A stretch of 64,000 nucleotides of DNA. Source: BOG-908 sp965198855. GTDB taxonomy: Bacteria > Pseudomonadota > Alphaproteobacteria > Acetobacterales > Acetobacteraceae. Shown here one piece after another: positions 53,397 to 62,705 of this stretch. The notes under the pieces are model-generated. The model was given only the letters and a program-made list of their open reading frames with translations, had not been told where the DNA came from and did not search any database. The number at the start of each line of letters is the position of its first letter. Position 1 is the first letter of the stretch. Made by a program: the position numbers and the translations under genes. Location: contig CBDAPZ010000001.1 in NCBI GenBank assembly GCA_965198855.1, positions 2,480,001-2,544,000 on the forward strand. The letters run 5' to 3'.

Positions 53397-54935
53397 CGTG
53401 CGCAACTCGATCAGAAACGGCCCGCTCGAACGATTGGCCGAGAGCAGCAACGGCACCAGCTGTTCCATGTTTTCGGCCCGCGCCGCCGGCACGCCCATGG
53501 CATGGGAAAGGCCGACCCAATCGATATCAGGGCGGCTGATGTCGAGCATGTTCATCGCCGTTTCACCCGCCGTCGCGCCGACATTGGCAAGTTCGCCGAT
53601 CAGGATCTGATATTTGCCATTTGCCAAGACAATAGTGGTGATCGGCAGGTTCTCACGCGCCTGGGTCCAGAGGGATTGTATGGTGAACATGCCGGCACCG
53701 TCGGCCTGCAGCGCGATCACGCGGCGATCCGGGGCGGCGATGGCAGCACCCGTAGCCATGGGGAAGCCGTTGCCGATGGCACCGCCGGTGATCTGCAGCC
53801 AGTCATGCGGGGCGGCACCGGCCAGGGCGTTGAAGAAGGGTCGGCCGAAACTGACGCTCTCATCGATGATGATGGCGTTTTCGGGCAGCATCGCTGACAG
53901 CGTGCGCGCCACAGCTTCGGCGGAAATGGCGCCGCTGGTCACGGCCTCCGGACGTGGCGGGCTGACGAGCGCGGTTTTGGGCGCGCCGAGTTCGTCTGCA
54001 AGTGCCTGAAGGGCGGCGGCAATATCCTGCTCGAAGCGGGCCAGCACGTGCAGCGTTGTGTTCTCGGGGTAGAGCATGCTGGGCTTGCCGGGATAGGCGA
54101 ATGGCGCGCAGGGCGGCGAGGCGCCGGCGAGGATGAGGTGGGCAGTGCCGGCGAGGGCGGCGATGGCCTGGTCGACGCCGTAGGGTAGACGCTCGATCGC
54201 GCCTCTGCCGCGGCCGCGTGCGACGCGGCCGTTGAAGGCTTGCACCATAAGGCGCGTGCCAGTCGCCTGGGAGACGGCGTCGGCGGCTTCGAGCATAGCG
54301 GTGCTGATGATGCCGCCGCCGAGCAGGAGCAGGCACGGCTCACCGCCGCGCAGGAGTTGAGCGATCTCGCGTATGCGGTGCGGCGCCACCGTGGGAGCGG
54401 CAGGTGCCGGCAGCCTTTCGGCGACGATCCCGCCCTCGTCCCAGCAGGTATCGGCTGGCGCGATCAGCGTGGCGATCTGGCCCGGCGAGGTGCGTGCGGC
54501 CTGGATGGCGACAGCAGCGTCTTGCCCGAGCGTGGCGGAGGCGGTGGCCGTGCGGGTCCAGGCGGAGACGCCCCGTGCCCAGCCTTCGGTCTCGGCAGTG
54601 AGGGGTGGATCGAACCGGCGGTGGTAAGTCGCCTGGTCGCCGACGATGTTGACCATGCCGGAGCGGGCGCGCCGGGCATTATGCATGTTCGACAGCCCGT
54701 TCGCGAGACCGGGGCCGCAATGCAGCAGGGTGACGGCGGGATCGCCGGTCATGCGGGCGAAACCGTCGGCGGCACCGGTGACGACGCTTTCCGTCAGGCA
54801 CAGCACGCAGCGCATGCCGGGAATACGGTCCAAAGCTGCGACGAAATGCATTTCGCTGGTGCCGGGATTAGCGAAACAGGTGCGTATGCCGCTGGCAAGC
54901 AGCGTGCGGACAAGGCTTTCGGCGCCGTTCATCAT
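53394..54935 (-). CDS. thiamine-diphosphate enzyme, acetolactate synthase large-subunit-like
   Basis: 513 aa; the second of two tandem ATGs (54932) is better spaced to GGAG. Three-domain ThDP fold: the catalytic Glu lies in CLTESVVTGAADGFARM, and the ThDP-binding segment starts ADGAGMFTIQS and ends in ...IVLANGKY. It has no small subunit gene and its active-site wording is closer to the benzoylformate/2-oxo acid decarboxylase-like branch. So true acetolactate synthesis is not certain. It follows the MFS gene in a catabolic string, so decarboxylation or ligation of a 2-oxo acid is plausible. Confidence 0.85.
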   Translation of the reverse strand: MMNGAESLVRTLLASGIRTCFANPGTSEMHFVAALDRIPGMRCVLCLTESVVTGAADGFARMTGDPAVTLLHCGPGLANGLSNMHNARRARSGMVNIVGDQATYHRRFDPPLTAETEGWARGVSAWTRTATASATLGQDAAVAIQAARTSPGQIATLIAPADTCWDEGGIVAERLPAPAAPTVAPHRIREIAQLLRGGEPCLLLLGGGIISTAMLEAADAVSQATGTRLMVQAFNGRVARGRGRGAIERLPYGVDQAIAALAGTAHLILAGASPPCAPFAYPGKPSMLYPENTTLHVLARFEQDIAAALQALADELGAPKTALVSPPRPEAVTSGAISAEAVARTLSAMLPENAIIIDESVSFGRPFFNALAGAAPHDWLQITGGAIGNGFPMATGAAIAAPDRRVIALQADGAGMFTIQSLWTQARENLPITTIVLANGKYQILIGELANVGATAGETAMNMLDISRPDIDWVGLSHAMGVPAARAENMEQLVPLLLSANRSSGPFLIELRT

Positions 54936-54971
54936 GTTCTCCGAGGGTATCGTGCAGGGTGGGCGCGCATG

Positions 54972-56282
54972 TCAGCCTTCGGCGGACAGATGCAGGGCAT
55001 GTGGCGGCAAGGTGTGAGTCGCTGCTTGCGGCAGAGGCGTGCCGGCATCCGCGCGATTGCGGCGTACGAGTATCGCCAGCAGGCCGGCCACGATCATCGA
55101 GGCGCCGCCGACCACCATGGAGCTGGAAAAGCCGCCCGAAGTGCTACGCAGCCAACCGAACAGCCAGGGGCCGACAAAGCCGCCGAAATTACCGACGCCG
55201 TTGGCCACCGCCATGCTGGCGCCGGCAGCGCCGCGCGGCACCGCGTCGGCCACCAGAATGAAAAAGATCGAGATCCGGCCGAACCAAAGCCCGACCGTCA
55301 GGCTGAGACACACGATCAGCAGCACGATGTGGTGGTTGCCGAAGATGCCGACGCAGGCCATGCACATGCCCGCCAATACGGTGGGCACGATCAGGTGCCA
55401 GCGGCGCTCGAGCGTACGGTCGGAGCTGGCGGCGATGGCGGTGGCGATGACGACCGCGGCGACATAGGGGATGGATGCGAGCAACCCGGCACGGCCGATG
55501 GTGCGGCCGCCTTCCACCAGCAAGGTGGGCAGCCAGAAGGTGAGGCCCCAGAAGGCGGTGAGACCGAGCAGGTTATAGACTGACAGGATCAGCACCGTGG
55601 GGTGCCACATCGCCTTGAACCAGTGGCCTTGCAGCACCGGTTCCTGCGCCTTGTCGGCATCGAGCTCGGCCACCAGCGCGCGTTTAAGCTCCGGATCGAG
55701 CCAGGTGCAACTGCGCGGATCGTCGGATATGGCGAGCACCCAGACGATGCACCAAAGCAACGAGGGGAGCGCCGTTGCCACCAGCATCCAGCGCCAGCCG
55801 ACCATGGCGACGATCCAGCCGCAGGTGGCATTCCCGATGGCGGCTGCGATCGGCGTGCCCAGCAGCACAAGATTGGCCCGGCCGCGTTCGCGCGGCGTGA
55901 ACCAGGCGCGGATGAGCACCATGAAGGCCGGCAGAATACCGCCTTCGGATAGGCCGAGCACGAAGCGGTTGATCACCAGCTGCGTTTCGTTCTGCACCAG
56001 CGCCGTGCTGGCGGTGGTGAGCGACCAGGACACGCCGAGGATCAGCAGCGTGTATTTCGGGCTCCAGGCCGAGGTCAGGCGGCCGACAGGTATCTGGAAC
56101 ACCAGGTAGCCCCAGGCGAACATGCCGACGGCGAACCCCATGGCAGTGGCGGAGAGACCGAGATCATGGCGGATGCCGGGGAAGGCTACGGAGATATTGG
56201 CTTTGTCGACCTGCGACAGGATCCAGAACACCAGAGCGACGCCCTGTATGCGTATCCACCGATTGTGAAAGATGAAGCCCAT
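54972..56282 (-). CDS. MFS transporter, anion:cation symporter family
   Basis: 436 aa from ATG 56282 with GAGGAGG at ideal spacing. Twelve spans; the first span VALVFWILSQVDKANISVAFPGI and the motif SEGGILPAFMVLIRAWFTPRERGRANL are typical of the ACS family (phthalate, tartrate, hexuronate, 4-hydroxyphenylacetate carriers). It probably imports the acid handled by the neighbouring LeuCD-like hydro-lyase and ThDP enzyme. Co-directional with leuD/leuC. Confidence 0.85.
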   Translation of the reverse strand: MGFIFHNRWIRIQGVALVFWILSQVDKANISVAFPGIRHDLGLSATAMGFAVGMFAWGYLVFQIPVGRLTSAWSPKYTLLILGVSWSLTTASTALVQNETQLVINRFVLGLSEGGILPAFMVLIRAWFTPRERGRANLVLLGTPIAAAIGNATCGWIVAMVGWRWMLVATALPSLLWCIVWVLAISDDPRSCTWLDPELKRALVAELDADKAQEPVLQGHWFKAMWHPTVLILSVYNLLGLTAFWGLTFWLPTLLVEGGRTIGRAGLLASIPYVAAVVIATAIAASSDRTLERRWHLIVPTVLAGMCMACVGIFGNHHIVLLIVCLSLTVGLWFGRISIFFILVADAVPRGAAGASMAVANGVGNFGGFVGPWLFGWLRSTSGGFSSSMVVGGASMIVAGLLAILVRRNRADAGTPLPQAATHTLPPHALHLSAEG

Positions 56283-56356
56283 GTGTCCTCCTCTGTGGCT
56301 CCCGGGTCTTTGGTGCCCAGTTGGCTCCGCTGGTGCGTAGGTGGGTAAGGCAGGAA

Positions 56357-56986
56357 TCAGGCCTGGCTGGTGATGGGCAGCCATTGATGGACGGCGCGTC
56401 GGGCTTGTTCGAAAGCGAGGATCTGCTCGCTGTATTCCTGGGTGGCAGCGATGTCGTCCTGGCCGGCGACCAGGCGGTCCTTGCGGAGGGGATTGATCTG
56501 GAAGGCGTGGCGGCCACCATGCGGGTCGATGACGACCTGGTTCGGGAGATCGATGGTGATTTCCGCCGTTTTGTCGGCGCCCACGATGTCCCACAGACGG
56601 TGCACGACAGCTTCATCGAGCACGACCGGAAGAATGCCGTTCTGCAGGCAATTGCCGTAAAAAATCTCGGCGAAGCTGGGGCCGATCATGGCGCGGAAAC
56701 CGTAATCCATGACCGCGTATGCGGCACCTTCGCGCGAGGAGCCGCAACCGAAATCCGCGTCCGTCAGCAGGATCTTTGCGTCGCCATAGGCGGTGTCGTT
56801 CAGCGCGCAGTCGGCGCGCGGAGCGCCTGCTTCGTCAAAGCGCAGATCGTGCAGGAAGGCATCGCGATAATCATGGCCGGGGCGACGGTGGCGCCGCATG
56901 TAGCGGCCCGGCAGGATCATGCCAGTGTCGATCTTGGCGATCGGCAGCGGCACGGCGGTGGAGGTGAGAACGGTGAACGGTGTCAT
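56357..56986 (-). CDS. leuD: aconitase-superfamily hydro-lyase, small subunit (LeuD-like)
   Basis: 209 aa from ATG 56986; a frame to 57055 overlaps leuC. The swivel domain shows the start TPFTVLTSTAVPLPIAKIDTG, the substrate-binding DFGCGSSREGA and the NCLQNGILPV segment. LeuD with LeuC isomerises isopropylmalate or related hydroxy-dicarboxylates. Its location in a catabolic cluster with a LysR gene, away from leuA and leuB, makes a non-leucine substrate as likely as leucine synthesis. Confidence 0.87.
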   Translation of the reverse strand: MTPFTVLTSTAVPLPIAKIDTGMILPGRYMRRHRRPGHDYRDAFLHDLRFDEAGAPRADCALNDTAYGDAKILLTDADFGCGSSREGAAYAVMDYGFRAMIGPSFAEIFYGNCLQNGILPVVLDEAVVHRLWDIVGADKTAEITIDLPNQVVIDPHGGRHAFQINPLRKDRLVAGQDDIAATQEYSEQILAFEQARRAVHQWLPITSQA

Positions 56987-57005
56987 TGGCCGGGTGATCC
57001 TTGGT

Positions 57006-58430
57006 TCAGGCGGCGATTCCGGGCAGGTCGCGCACATCCTGCAGATGACCGGCAATTGCGGCGGCTGCCACCATCACGGGGCTCATGATATGCGTCATCG
57101 CATTGCGGCCCTGACGACCTTCGAAATTGCGGTTGGTGGTGGACGCGCTGCGCCGGCCGGGAGCGACAATCTCGCCGTTCGAGCCGTTGCACATCGAGCA
57201 GCCTGAATCGCGCCACTCTAGGCCAGCACTGACGAAAATACGATCCAGCCCCTCGGCTTCGGCCTGGCGCTTCACTTCGCTGGAGCCGGCGGAGACCATG
57301 CCAGGCACTGCGACCTTGCGGCCCTTGAGCACGGCGGCGGCGGCACGCAGATCCTCGATGCGGCTGTTGGTGCAGGAGCCGATGAACACCTGGTCGATTT
57401 TGATGTCGGACAGGCGCATGTTCGGCTGTAGCTGCATGTATTCCAGCGCGCGTTCCACATGGCGGCTGCGTTCCGGATCGGCGAAGCTCGCGGGGTCGGG
57501 CACCGCGCCATTGATGGGAGCGCAATCTTCAGGGCTGGTGCCCCAGGTGACCATTGGCGCCAGGCTCGCGGCGTCCAACGCGATCTCGCGATCGAATGGC
57601 GCGTCATCTTCGCTGCGCAGGGTGCGCCAATAGGCCAAGGCCTGATCCCAGGCAGCGCCCTTGGGGGCCTGGTCGGCCTTTGCGAGATGCTGGAACGTCA
57701 CGTCGTCCGGCGCAATGATGCCGATGCGCGCGCCGGCCTCGATCGACATGTTGCAGACTGTGAGCCGGCTTTCCATGGACATCGCACGGATGGTGGAGCC
57801 CGCATATTCCACGGCGTAACCCGCACCGCCGCCGATGCCGATGCGCGCAATGATGGAGAGGATCACATCCTTTGCGGTGACGGCTTGCGGCAGCACCCCG
57901 TCGATGGTGATGCGCATGGATTTCGCGCGCTTCATCCATACGGTTTGCGTCGCGACCACATGGCGCAACTGGTTGGAGCCGCCGATCGGGATCGCGACGG
58001 CGCCCATGGCACCATGGGTGGCCGTATGCGAATCATTGCAGGTGATCAGCATGCCAGGCATGGAAATGCCCAGTTCCGGTCCTACGACATGCGCGATACC
58101 CTGGCGGCTGTGATGCATATCCAGATGCGGCAGGCCGAACTCGGCCGCATTATTCGCCATCATGGAAACCACGTTGCGGATTTCCGGATCCTTGATGCCG
58201 GGCAGCCCGGCGGCGCGATTGATGGTGGGCAGATAGTGATCCGTCACCGCGAGATGCTGGTTGGGACGGAAACTGGTGCGACCCTCGATGCGAAGCTGGT
58301 CGAAGGCGAGGAAGGATTGGCCCTCGTTGATATAGTTGAAATCGACGTAGAGCAGATCCTCGCCCTGTGGCGAGGTTACCACCACATGCTCGTCCCAGAT
58401 CCTGCCAAACAATGTACGGCCCTGCGCCAT
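57006..58430 (-). CDS. leuC: aconitase-superfamily hydro-lyase, large subunit (LeuC-like)
   Basis: 474 aa; ATG follows GGAGAGGC. The [4Fe-4S] ligands are C353 (IGSCTNSR), C411 and C414 (SGCSMCNGSN), matching the LeuC pattern; the MCNGSN wording differs from the common MCLAMN-type loop next to the third cysteine. DLMDMHHSRQGIAHV-like residues are seen in LDMHHSRQGIAHVV. LeuCD moves or adds a hydroxyl on a branched or methylated dicarboxylate. A LysR gene is divergent. Substrate not settled. Confidence 0.87.
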   Translation of the reverse strand: MAQGRTLFGRIWDEHVVVTSPQGEDLLYVDFNYINEGQSFLAFDQLRIEGRTSFRPNQHLAVTDHYLPTINRAAGLPGIKDPEIRNVVSMMANNAAEFGLPHLDMHHSRQGIAHVVGPELGISMPGMLITCNDSHTATHGAMGAVAIPIGGSNQLRHVVATQTVWMKRAKSMRITIDGVLPQAVTAKDVILSIIARIGIGGGAGYAVEYAGSTIRAMSMESRLTVCNMSIEAGARIGIIAPDDVTFQHLAKADQAPKGAAWDQALAYWRTLRSEDDAPFDREIALDAASLAPMVTWGTSPEDCAPINGAVPDPASFADPERSRHVERALEYMQLQPNMRLSDIKIDQVFIGSCTNSRIEDLRAAAAVLKGRKVAVPGMVSAGSSEVKRQAEAEGLDRIFVSAGLEWRDSGCSMCNGSNGEIVAPGRRSASTTNRNFEGRQGRNAMTHIMSPVMVAAAAIAGHLQDVRDLPGIAA

Positions 58431-58446
58431 GCCTCTCCGTTCCCCG

Positions 58447-58491
58447 ACTTATAAGACTCAAACTATTATGACTTATACTCACTATAAGTCG
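58447..58491. promoter_or_regulatory. LysR operator, inverted repeat GACTTATA-N5-TATAAGTC
   Basis: In the gap between the leuC-like gene and the divergent LysR gene lies a perfect 8-base inverted repeat with a 5-base centre, at about 58470-58490. A third half-site of the same word with a palindromic GACTTATAAG lies about 25 bases left. The T-N11-A spacing fits LysR sites. Positions may be off by one base. Confidence 0.72.
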
Positions 58492-58550
58492 TGGCCGTTG
58501 CCACTGCAAGAGGTTGCGTTATGGTCGTAGCGAGGCGACAAGGCGACTTC

Positions 58551-59573
58551 ATGAGCGTTGCGAAAGAAAAACCGCCGGCGGAATCGCTGCGCCGGCTGGT
58601 CGTCGGCTCCGGCCTTACGGTGCGCGCGCTGGAGATTTTCGCGGCGGTCGCGCGATACGGCACGATGAGTGCGGCGGCCAAGCAATTGGGCTTGACGCAG
58701 CCGGCGATCTCGCAAGCGATCTTGCAGATCGAGGGTGCGCTGGACGTGCAACTCTTCGATCGCACGATGCGACCGCCGGTGCTGACCATGCAAGGTGCCG
58801 CACTGCTGGAACCGGCACGCAACCTGATCAGCGGGATCGACCGTTTCCAGAACGCGCTACGCTGGGAACCCGCGACGCAGATGCCGTTGCTGCGGATCGG
58901 GATGCTGAACAGTTTTGTCGAAGCGGTAGGCCCGGCAGTGCTCGCGCGGCTGCGCTCCGTGGCGGGGCAATTGATCGTCGATTCCGGATTTTCCGCGACC
59001 CGTGCCCGCGCAGTGGCCGACCGGGAATTCGACCTCGTGATCACCACAGACGAATCGCCACCGCCGCCCGGCATACAGGCGATGCCTATCCTGACCGAAC
59101 CCTTCCTGATCGTGGCACCGCACTCATATGCCGGCGACCTACAGGCGCTGAAGAAGCTGAGCGAGTCTCTCGACCTGATACGATTTGGACGCGATCCGTT
59201 TATGATCTCGCGCTTCGATACGTCACTGCGCGCCTGGGGCGTGGAACAGACGCATCGCTACCAAATGGATACCCATGCCGCCGTGCTGCAGATGGTGGTC
59301 TCCGGCGCAGGCTGGACCATTCTGCCGCCTCTGGCGGTGTATCGCGCCATCGCCCGCGGCGATAAATTGCGCATAGCTCCCTACCCCGAGCCTTCGATGC
59401 GACGTGTGATACAGTTGATATCGCGCACCGGGGAAGGATCCGTGCTGATGGCGGATCTGCACGCCGATGCGACGGAGGCGTTGCGCAAGGATTTCCTGGC
59501 CGTCGTCAAGAAGATGATCCCGGGCGTCGCCGAGATGATCACGCTGCACGAAGGGATCGCCGTCGCCGGATAG
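58551..59573 (+). CDS. LysR-family transcriptional regulator
   Basis: 340 aa from ATG 58551; ATG 58521 (350 aa) is an alternative. The helix-turn-helix is VRALEIFAAVARYGTMSAAAKQLGLTQPAISQAILQIE, split naturally between helices. The effector domain (about 110-310) is typical LysR_substrate. It is divergent from the leuCD-MFS-ThDP string with a strong inverted-repeat operator and should activate that string in response to its substrate. The 3' end stops two bases before a convergent racemase gene. Confidence 0.9.
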   Translation: MSVAKEKPPAESLRRLVVGSGLTVRALEIFAAVARYGTMSAAAKQLGLTQPAISQAILQIEGALDVQLFDRTMRPPVLTMQGAALLEPARNLISGIDRFQNALRWEPATQMPLLRIGMLNSFVEAVGPAVLARLRSVAGQLIVDSGFSATRARAVADREFDLVITTDESPPPPGIQAMPILTEPFLIVAPHSYAGDLQALKKLSESLDLIRFGRDPFMISRFDTSLRAWGVEQTHRYQMDTHAAVLQMVVSGAGWTILPPLAVYRAIARGDKLRIAPYPEPSMRRVIQLISRTGEGSVLMADLHADATEALRKDFLAVVKKMIPGVAEMITLHEGIAVAG

Positions 59574-59575
59574 GA

Positions 59576-60238
59576 TCACGTCGCGGCGAGTTCCTTCTGC
59601 AACCGCTCCATCAGCATGGCCGGGCTCGCGAAGACCGCAATGCCGGCCTGCGATGCAATCGGGTCGCGCAGATGGGCCAGCGACACTTGCGCCAGAACGA
59701 GTGCATCACACGATTTCGCGAGAGACACGGCGGCGGTGGTGACCATGGAATCGTGCCGCGCCCGGTCGCCGGCGAAGAGCGCCTCATAGGCTCCCTCGAC
59801 AAACCCCGTTACTATTTCCGTCGTTTTTCCGGCCGTGGCGGCACTGGCATGCAGCAATGCGCTGCTCGGTTCGATCGTGCTGCGCGCAGTGCAGACCAGG
59901 CCGATCCGCCGGCCTGCACGCACGGCCGCCTCGGCCATTGGTTCGTCCACTTTCAGGATCGGCACAGACGACATGCGGCGTGCCACATCGATCATCGGTG
60001 AGGTGGACGAGCAGGTAAACACGACGAGATCAGGCCCCGCATCCGTCGCGAGCAATGCCTGGCGCACGACACGATCGGTGATCGCGGGGGTAGCGCCGTC
60101 ACGCAGCAGATCCTTCAGCAAGCTTTCGTTGAGGATGTGGAACACCTCGACGCCAGGAAGTGCTTCCTGGGATAGGTTCCTGAACAAGTCTACCAGGAAA
60201 CCGACCGTGTGGACGAAGGCGATGCGTTTGGCGGCCAT
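59576..60238 (-). CDS. aspartate/glutamate racemase family protein
   Basis: 220 aa from ATG 60238 with GAGGAG. Two cysteine-containing motifs, VFTCSSTSPMID and LVCTARSTIEPS, are the two catalytic cysteines of this superfamily (Asp/Glu/hydantoin racemases, maleate isomerases, arylmalonate decarboxylases). The substrate is not given by sequence. It may isomerise a dicarboxylate in the neighbouring catabolic route. Confidence 0.85.
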   Translation of the reverse strand: MAAKRIAFVHTVGFLVDLFRNLSQEALPGVEVFHILNESLLKDLLRDGATPAITDRVVRQALLATDAGPDLVVFTCSSTSPMIDVARRMSSVPILKVDEPMAEAAVRAGRRIGLVCTARSTIEPSSALLHASAATAGKTTEIVTGFVEGAYEALFAGDRARHDSMVTTAAVSLAKSCDALVLAQVSLAHLRDPIASQAGIAVFASPAMLMERLQKELAAT

Positions 60239-60258
60239 GATGGCTCCTCGTTGACGTA

Positions 60259-60412
60259 AGGAAGTAAGCGCCTTCTTTTTCTGGAGAAAAAGAAGCAAAA
60301 AGACGTTACTCTGTTCGCCGGCCGGACATGCCCGTTCTCTCCGGAGAACCCTGCGACAGCATCACAAAAGTCTTCTGCTTCTTTTCTTCAGAAAAGAAGA
60401 CTTTCTTCCTTT
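60259..60412. repeat. paired-hairpin intergenic repeat, variant copy 10
   Basis: A longer variant: both ends carry the arm type with GAAGCAAAAAGAC and CTTCTTTTTC/GAAAAAGAAG hairpins, the right one inverted (AAGTCTTCTGCTTC and TTTTCTTCAGAAAAG). The middle has a separate GGAGA hairpin (TTCTCTCCGGAGAA). It is the only copy that lacks the GTTCTTTTTT arm but has two ends. It lies between two minus-strand genes. Confidence 0.75.
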
Positions 60413-61849
60413 CTAAGCCCTAGTGACAAACTTTGTCGTGAGATAACTCTCGATCGCTTCGGACCCGCCTTCCGACCCATGCCCGGATTCCTTCATCCCA
60501 CCGAACGGCGTTTCCGGCAAAGCCAGGCCCGCATGATTGATCGAGACCATGCCCGCCTCGATGGAGGTGGACAGCGTTTCGATATCGCGCGCCGATCCCG
60601 AATACGCGTAAGCCGCAAGGGCGAACGGCAGGCGATTAGCCTCGGCGATCGCGTCAGGCAGCGCCTTGAAGGAAGACATCAGCGCGATCGGGCCGAACGG
60701 TTCCTCGTTCATCGCACGGGCCGTAATCGGCACGTTTTTCAAGACTGTCGGCGCATAGAGGTTGCCGGCATTGCCAAGGCGTTTGCCACCGGTGGTTAAT
60801 TCGGCACCCTTGGCGACGGCGTCCTGCACGAAGGCATCCATGGCAGGCGCGCGACGCTCATTGGCGAGCGGGCCCATGGTCGTGGCAGGATCTAGCCCGC
60901 TGCCGACGTGCTGGGCTTCAGCGGCGGCGGTAAAACGGTCGACAAAGGTCTCGTAGATGTCCTGCTGGATGAGGAAGCGTGTCGGCGAGACGCAGACCTG
61001 GCCGGCATTGCGGTATTTGCCGGCGGCCAGGATGCGCAAGGCGGTATCGATATCGGCATCCCCGCACACGATGGCCGGGGCGTGGCCGCCGAGTTCCATG
61101 GTGACCCGCTTCATATGCTCGCCGGCCAGGGCGGCGAGTTTCTTGCCGACCGGCGTGGACCCCGTAAAGGTGATCTTGCGAATGACCGGATGCGGGATGA
61201 GGTAGGAAGAGATCTCGGCTGGATCGCCATAGATCAGATTGAGCACACCCGGCGGCACACCTGCATCGGCAAACGCCTGCACAAGGGCGGCTGGGGCCGC
61301 CGGCGTTTCTTCCGGCCCTTTCACGATGATCGAACAACCCGTGGCGAGCGCTGCCGCGATCTTGCGCACCACTTGCGTAATAGGGAAGTTCCACGGGGCG
61401 AAAGCTGCCACGGGCCCTACGGGTTCGCGCAGCACCATTTGCAGCACGCCGGGCGCACGTGCGGGAATGACGCGGCCATACGCACGTGGCGCCTCGCCGG
61501 CGAACCAATCCACGATATCGGCCGCAGCGGTGACCTCGGCACGCGCTTCGACGAGTGGTTTGCCTTGCTCCGTCGTGAGGAGGAACGCAATCGCCTCCAC
61601 GCGCTCGCGCAACAGGATAGCAGTCGCACGCAGGGTTTTTGCACGTTCAAACGCGGACGTCTTGCGCCAGGTCTCGAAGCCCTTCGCGGCCGCCTCCAGC
61701 GCCCGGTCGAGATCTGCGATCGACGCCTTGGCAAGCGTGCCGATCCTGCTGCCAACGAACGGATTGGTCACCGGCAACAGGCTGCCCTCCAAAGGCGCCC
61801 ACTTGCCATCGATGAAAAGCCTCGTATCGGGATAGGAAGAGCTCATCAT
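60413..61849 (-). CDS. NAD(P)-dependent aldehyde dehydrogenase, succinate-semialdehyde-like
   Basis: 478 aa. ALDH fold: AFAPWNFPITQV, FTGSTPVGKKLA, MELGGHAPAIV with the general base E252, and NAGQVCVSP with catalytic C286. The motif wording is that of the GabD/succinate-semialdehyde class. With the aldolase and SDR encoded upstream it would oxidise the aldehyde product to an acid. Start is one of two tandem ATGs. Confidence 0.9.
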   Translation of the reverse strand: MMSSSYPDTRLFIDGKWAPLEGSLLPVTNPFVGSRIGTLAKASIADLDRALEAAAKGFETWRKTSAFERAKTLRATAILLRERVEAIAFLLTTEQGKPLVEARAEVTAAADIVDWFAGEAPRAYGRVIPARAPGVLQMVLREPVGPVAAFAPWNFPITQVVRKIAAALATGCSIIVKGPEETPAAPAALVQAFADAGVPPGVLNLIYGDPAEISSYLIPHPVIRKITFTGSTPVGKKLAALAGEHMKRVTMELGGHAPAIVCGDADIDTALRILAAGKYRNAGQVCVSPTRFLIQQDIYETFVDRFTAAAEAQHVGSGLDPATTMGPLANERRAPAMDAFVQDAVAKGAELTTGGKRLGNAGNLYAPTVLKNVPITARAMNEEPFGPIALMSSFKALPDAIAEANRLPFALAAYAYSGSARDIETLSTSIEAGMVSINHAGLALPETPFGGMKESGHGSEGGSEAIESYLTTKFVTRA

Positions 61850-61874
61850 GTCAGCACGCCTTTGCGAATGTCCA

Positions 61875-62705
61875 TCAGGTGCGGGTGGTCGCGGTCAAAG
61901 CGCCGTCGATCACCAGTTCCGCGCCGGATATATATCTGGCCTTGTCAGAGGCAAGGAAGACGGCAGCATGTGCTACATCCCAGCCATCGCCCATGAAGCC
62001 CAGGGGCACCTGCCTGCTGCGGCGCTCCATCATGTCGGTGTCAGATTTCTCGTAGGTTTTCGCAAGTGTCACCCGGATGCGCGGTGTATCCATCAGGCCT
62101 GCAATCAGGGTGTTCGCACGGATGCCGAATTGGGCGTATTCGGCGGCGACCAGCCGGGAGAAATGGTTGGCAGCCGCCTTTGTGACATTATAGGCCAAAT
62201 GCGGAAAGCCGAGATAACGAAGGCTGCCCACCGTGGAGGTGGTGAGGATGACGCCTGAGCGCTGCTGCTTCATCACCGGCAACACGGCCTGTGTGGCGAT
62301 ATGCAGCGCCAGCAGATTGGCATCCGCGATCGCGCGCCATTCATCTGGCGAGGTCTCGCTCGAATCGCCGGCCTTGCCGATACCGACATTATTGTGCAGC
62401 ACGTCGATACTGCCGAATGCAGCACAAGTCTTTTCTACCACGTCGCGCAGGGCGGCCATGTCGGTGGCGTTGAGCGCGTAAGGGATTGCCGTGCCACCTT
62501 CGCTTTCGATGATGGCAGCGGTTTCGCTGGCAGCTTCAAGACTGCGATCGCAGACCATCACCTTTGCCCCCGCACGCGCATAGGCAACCGAGATCGCCTT
62601 GCCGATGCCCCAGCCGGGCGCGATCGAACCACCGCCGATGACAATGCAGGCCTTGCCGCCAAGATCGTCGCTGTGCTGCACTTGGCCTTCCGCGATATTG
62701 GTCAT
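61875..62705 (-). CDS. short-chain dehydrogenase/reductase
   Basis: 276 aa. Cofactor loop GGGSIAPGWGIGKAIS (an enlarged variant of TGxxxGIG), NNVGIG, TTSTVGSLR with catalytic Ser region and YNVTKAAA (YxxxK). It overlaps the aldolase gene by four bases (ATGA), so the two are co-translated. It probably oxidises a hydroxy group of the aldolase substrate or product. Confidence 0.88.
   Translation of the reverse strand: MTNIAEGQVQHSDDLGGKACIVIGGGSIAPGWGIGKAISVAYARAGAKVMVCDRSLEAASETAAIIESEGGTAIPYALNATDMAALRDVVEKTCAAFGSIDVLHNNVGIGKAGDSSETSPDEWRAIADANLLALHIATQAVLPVMKQQRSGVILTTSTVGSLRYLGFPHLAYNVTKAAANHFSRLVAAEYAQFGIRANTLIAGLMDTPRIRVTLAKTYEKSDTDMMERRSRQVPLGFMGDGWDVAHAAVFLASDKARYISGAELVIDGALTATTRT

Noticed and set aside
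54240..55583. Open frame of about 447 codons antisense to the ThDP enzyme and MFS genes
   Set aside because: Spans two real genes on the opposite strand and has low-complexity, Gly/Arg/Ala-rich content.
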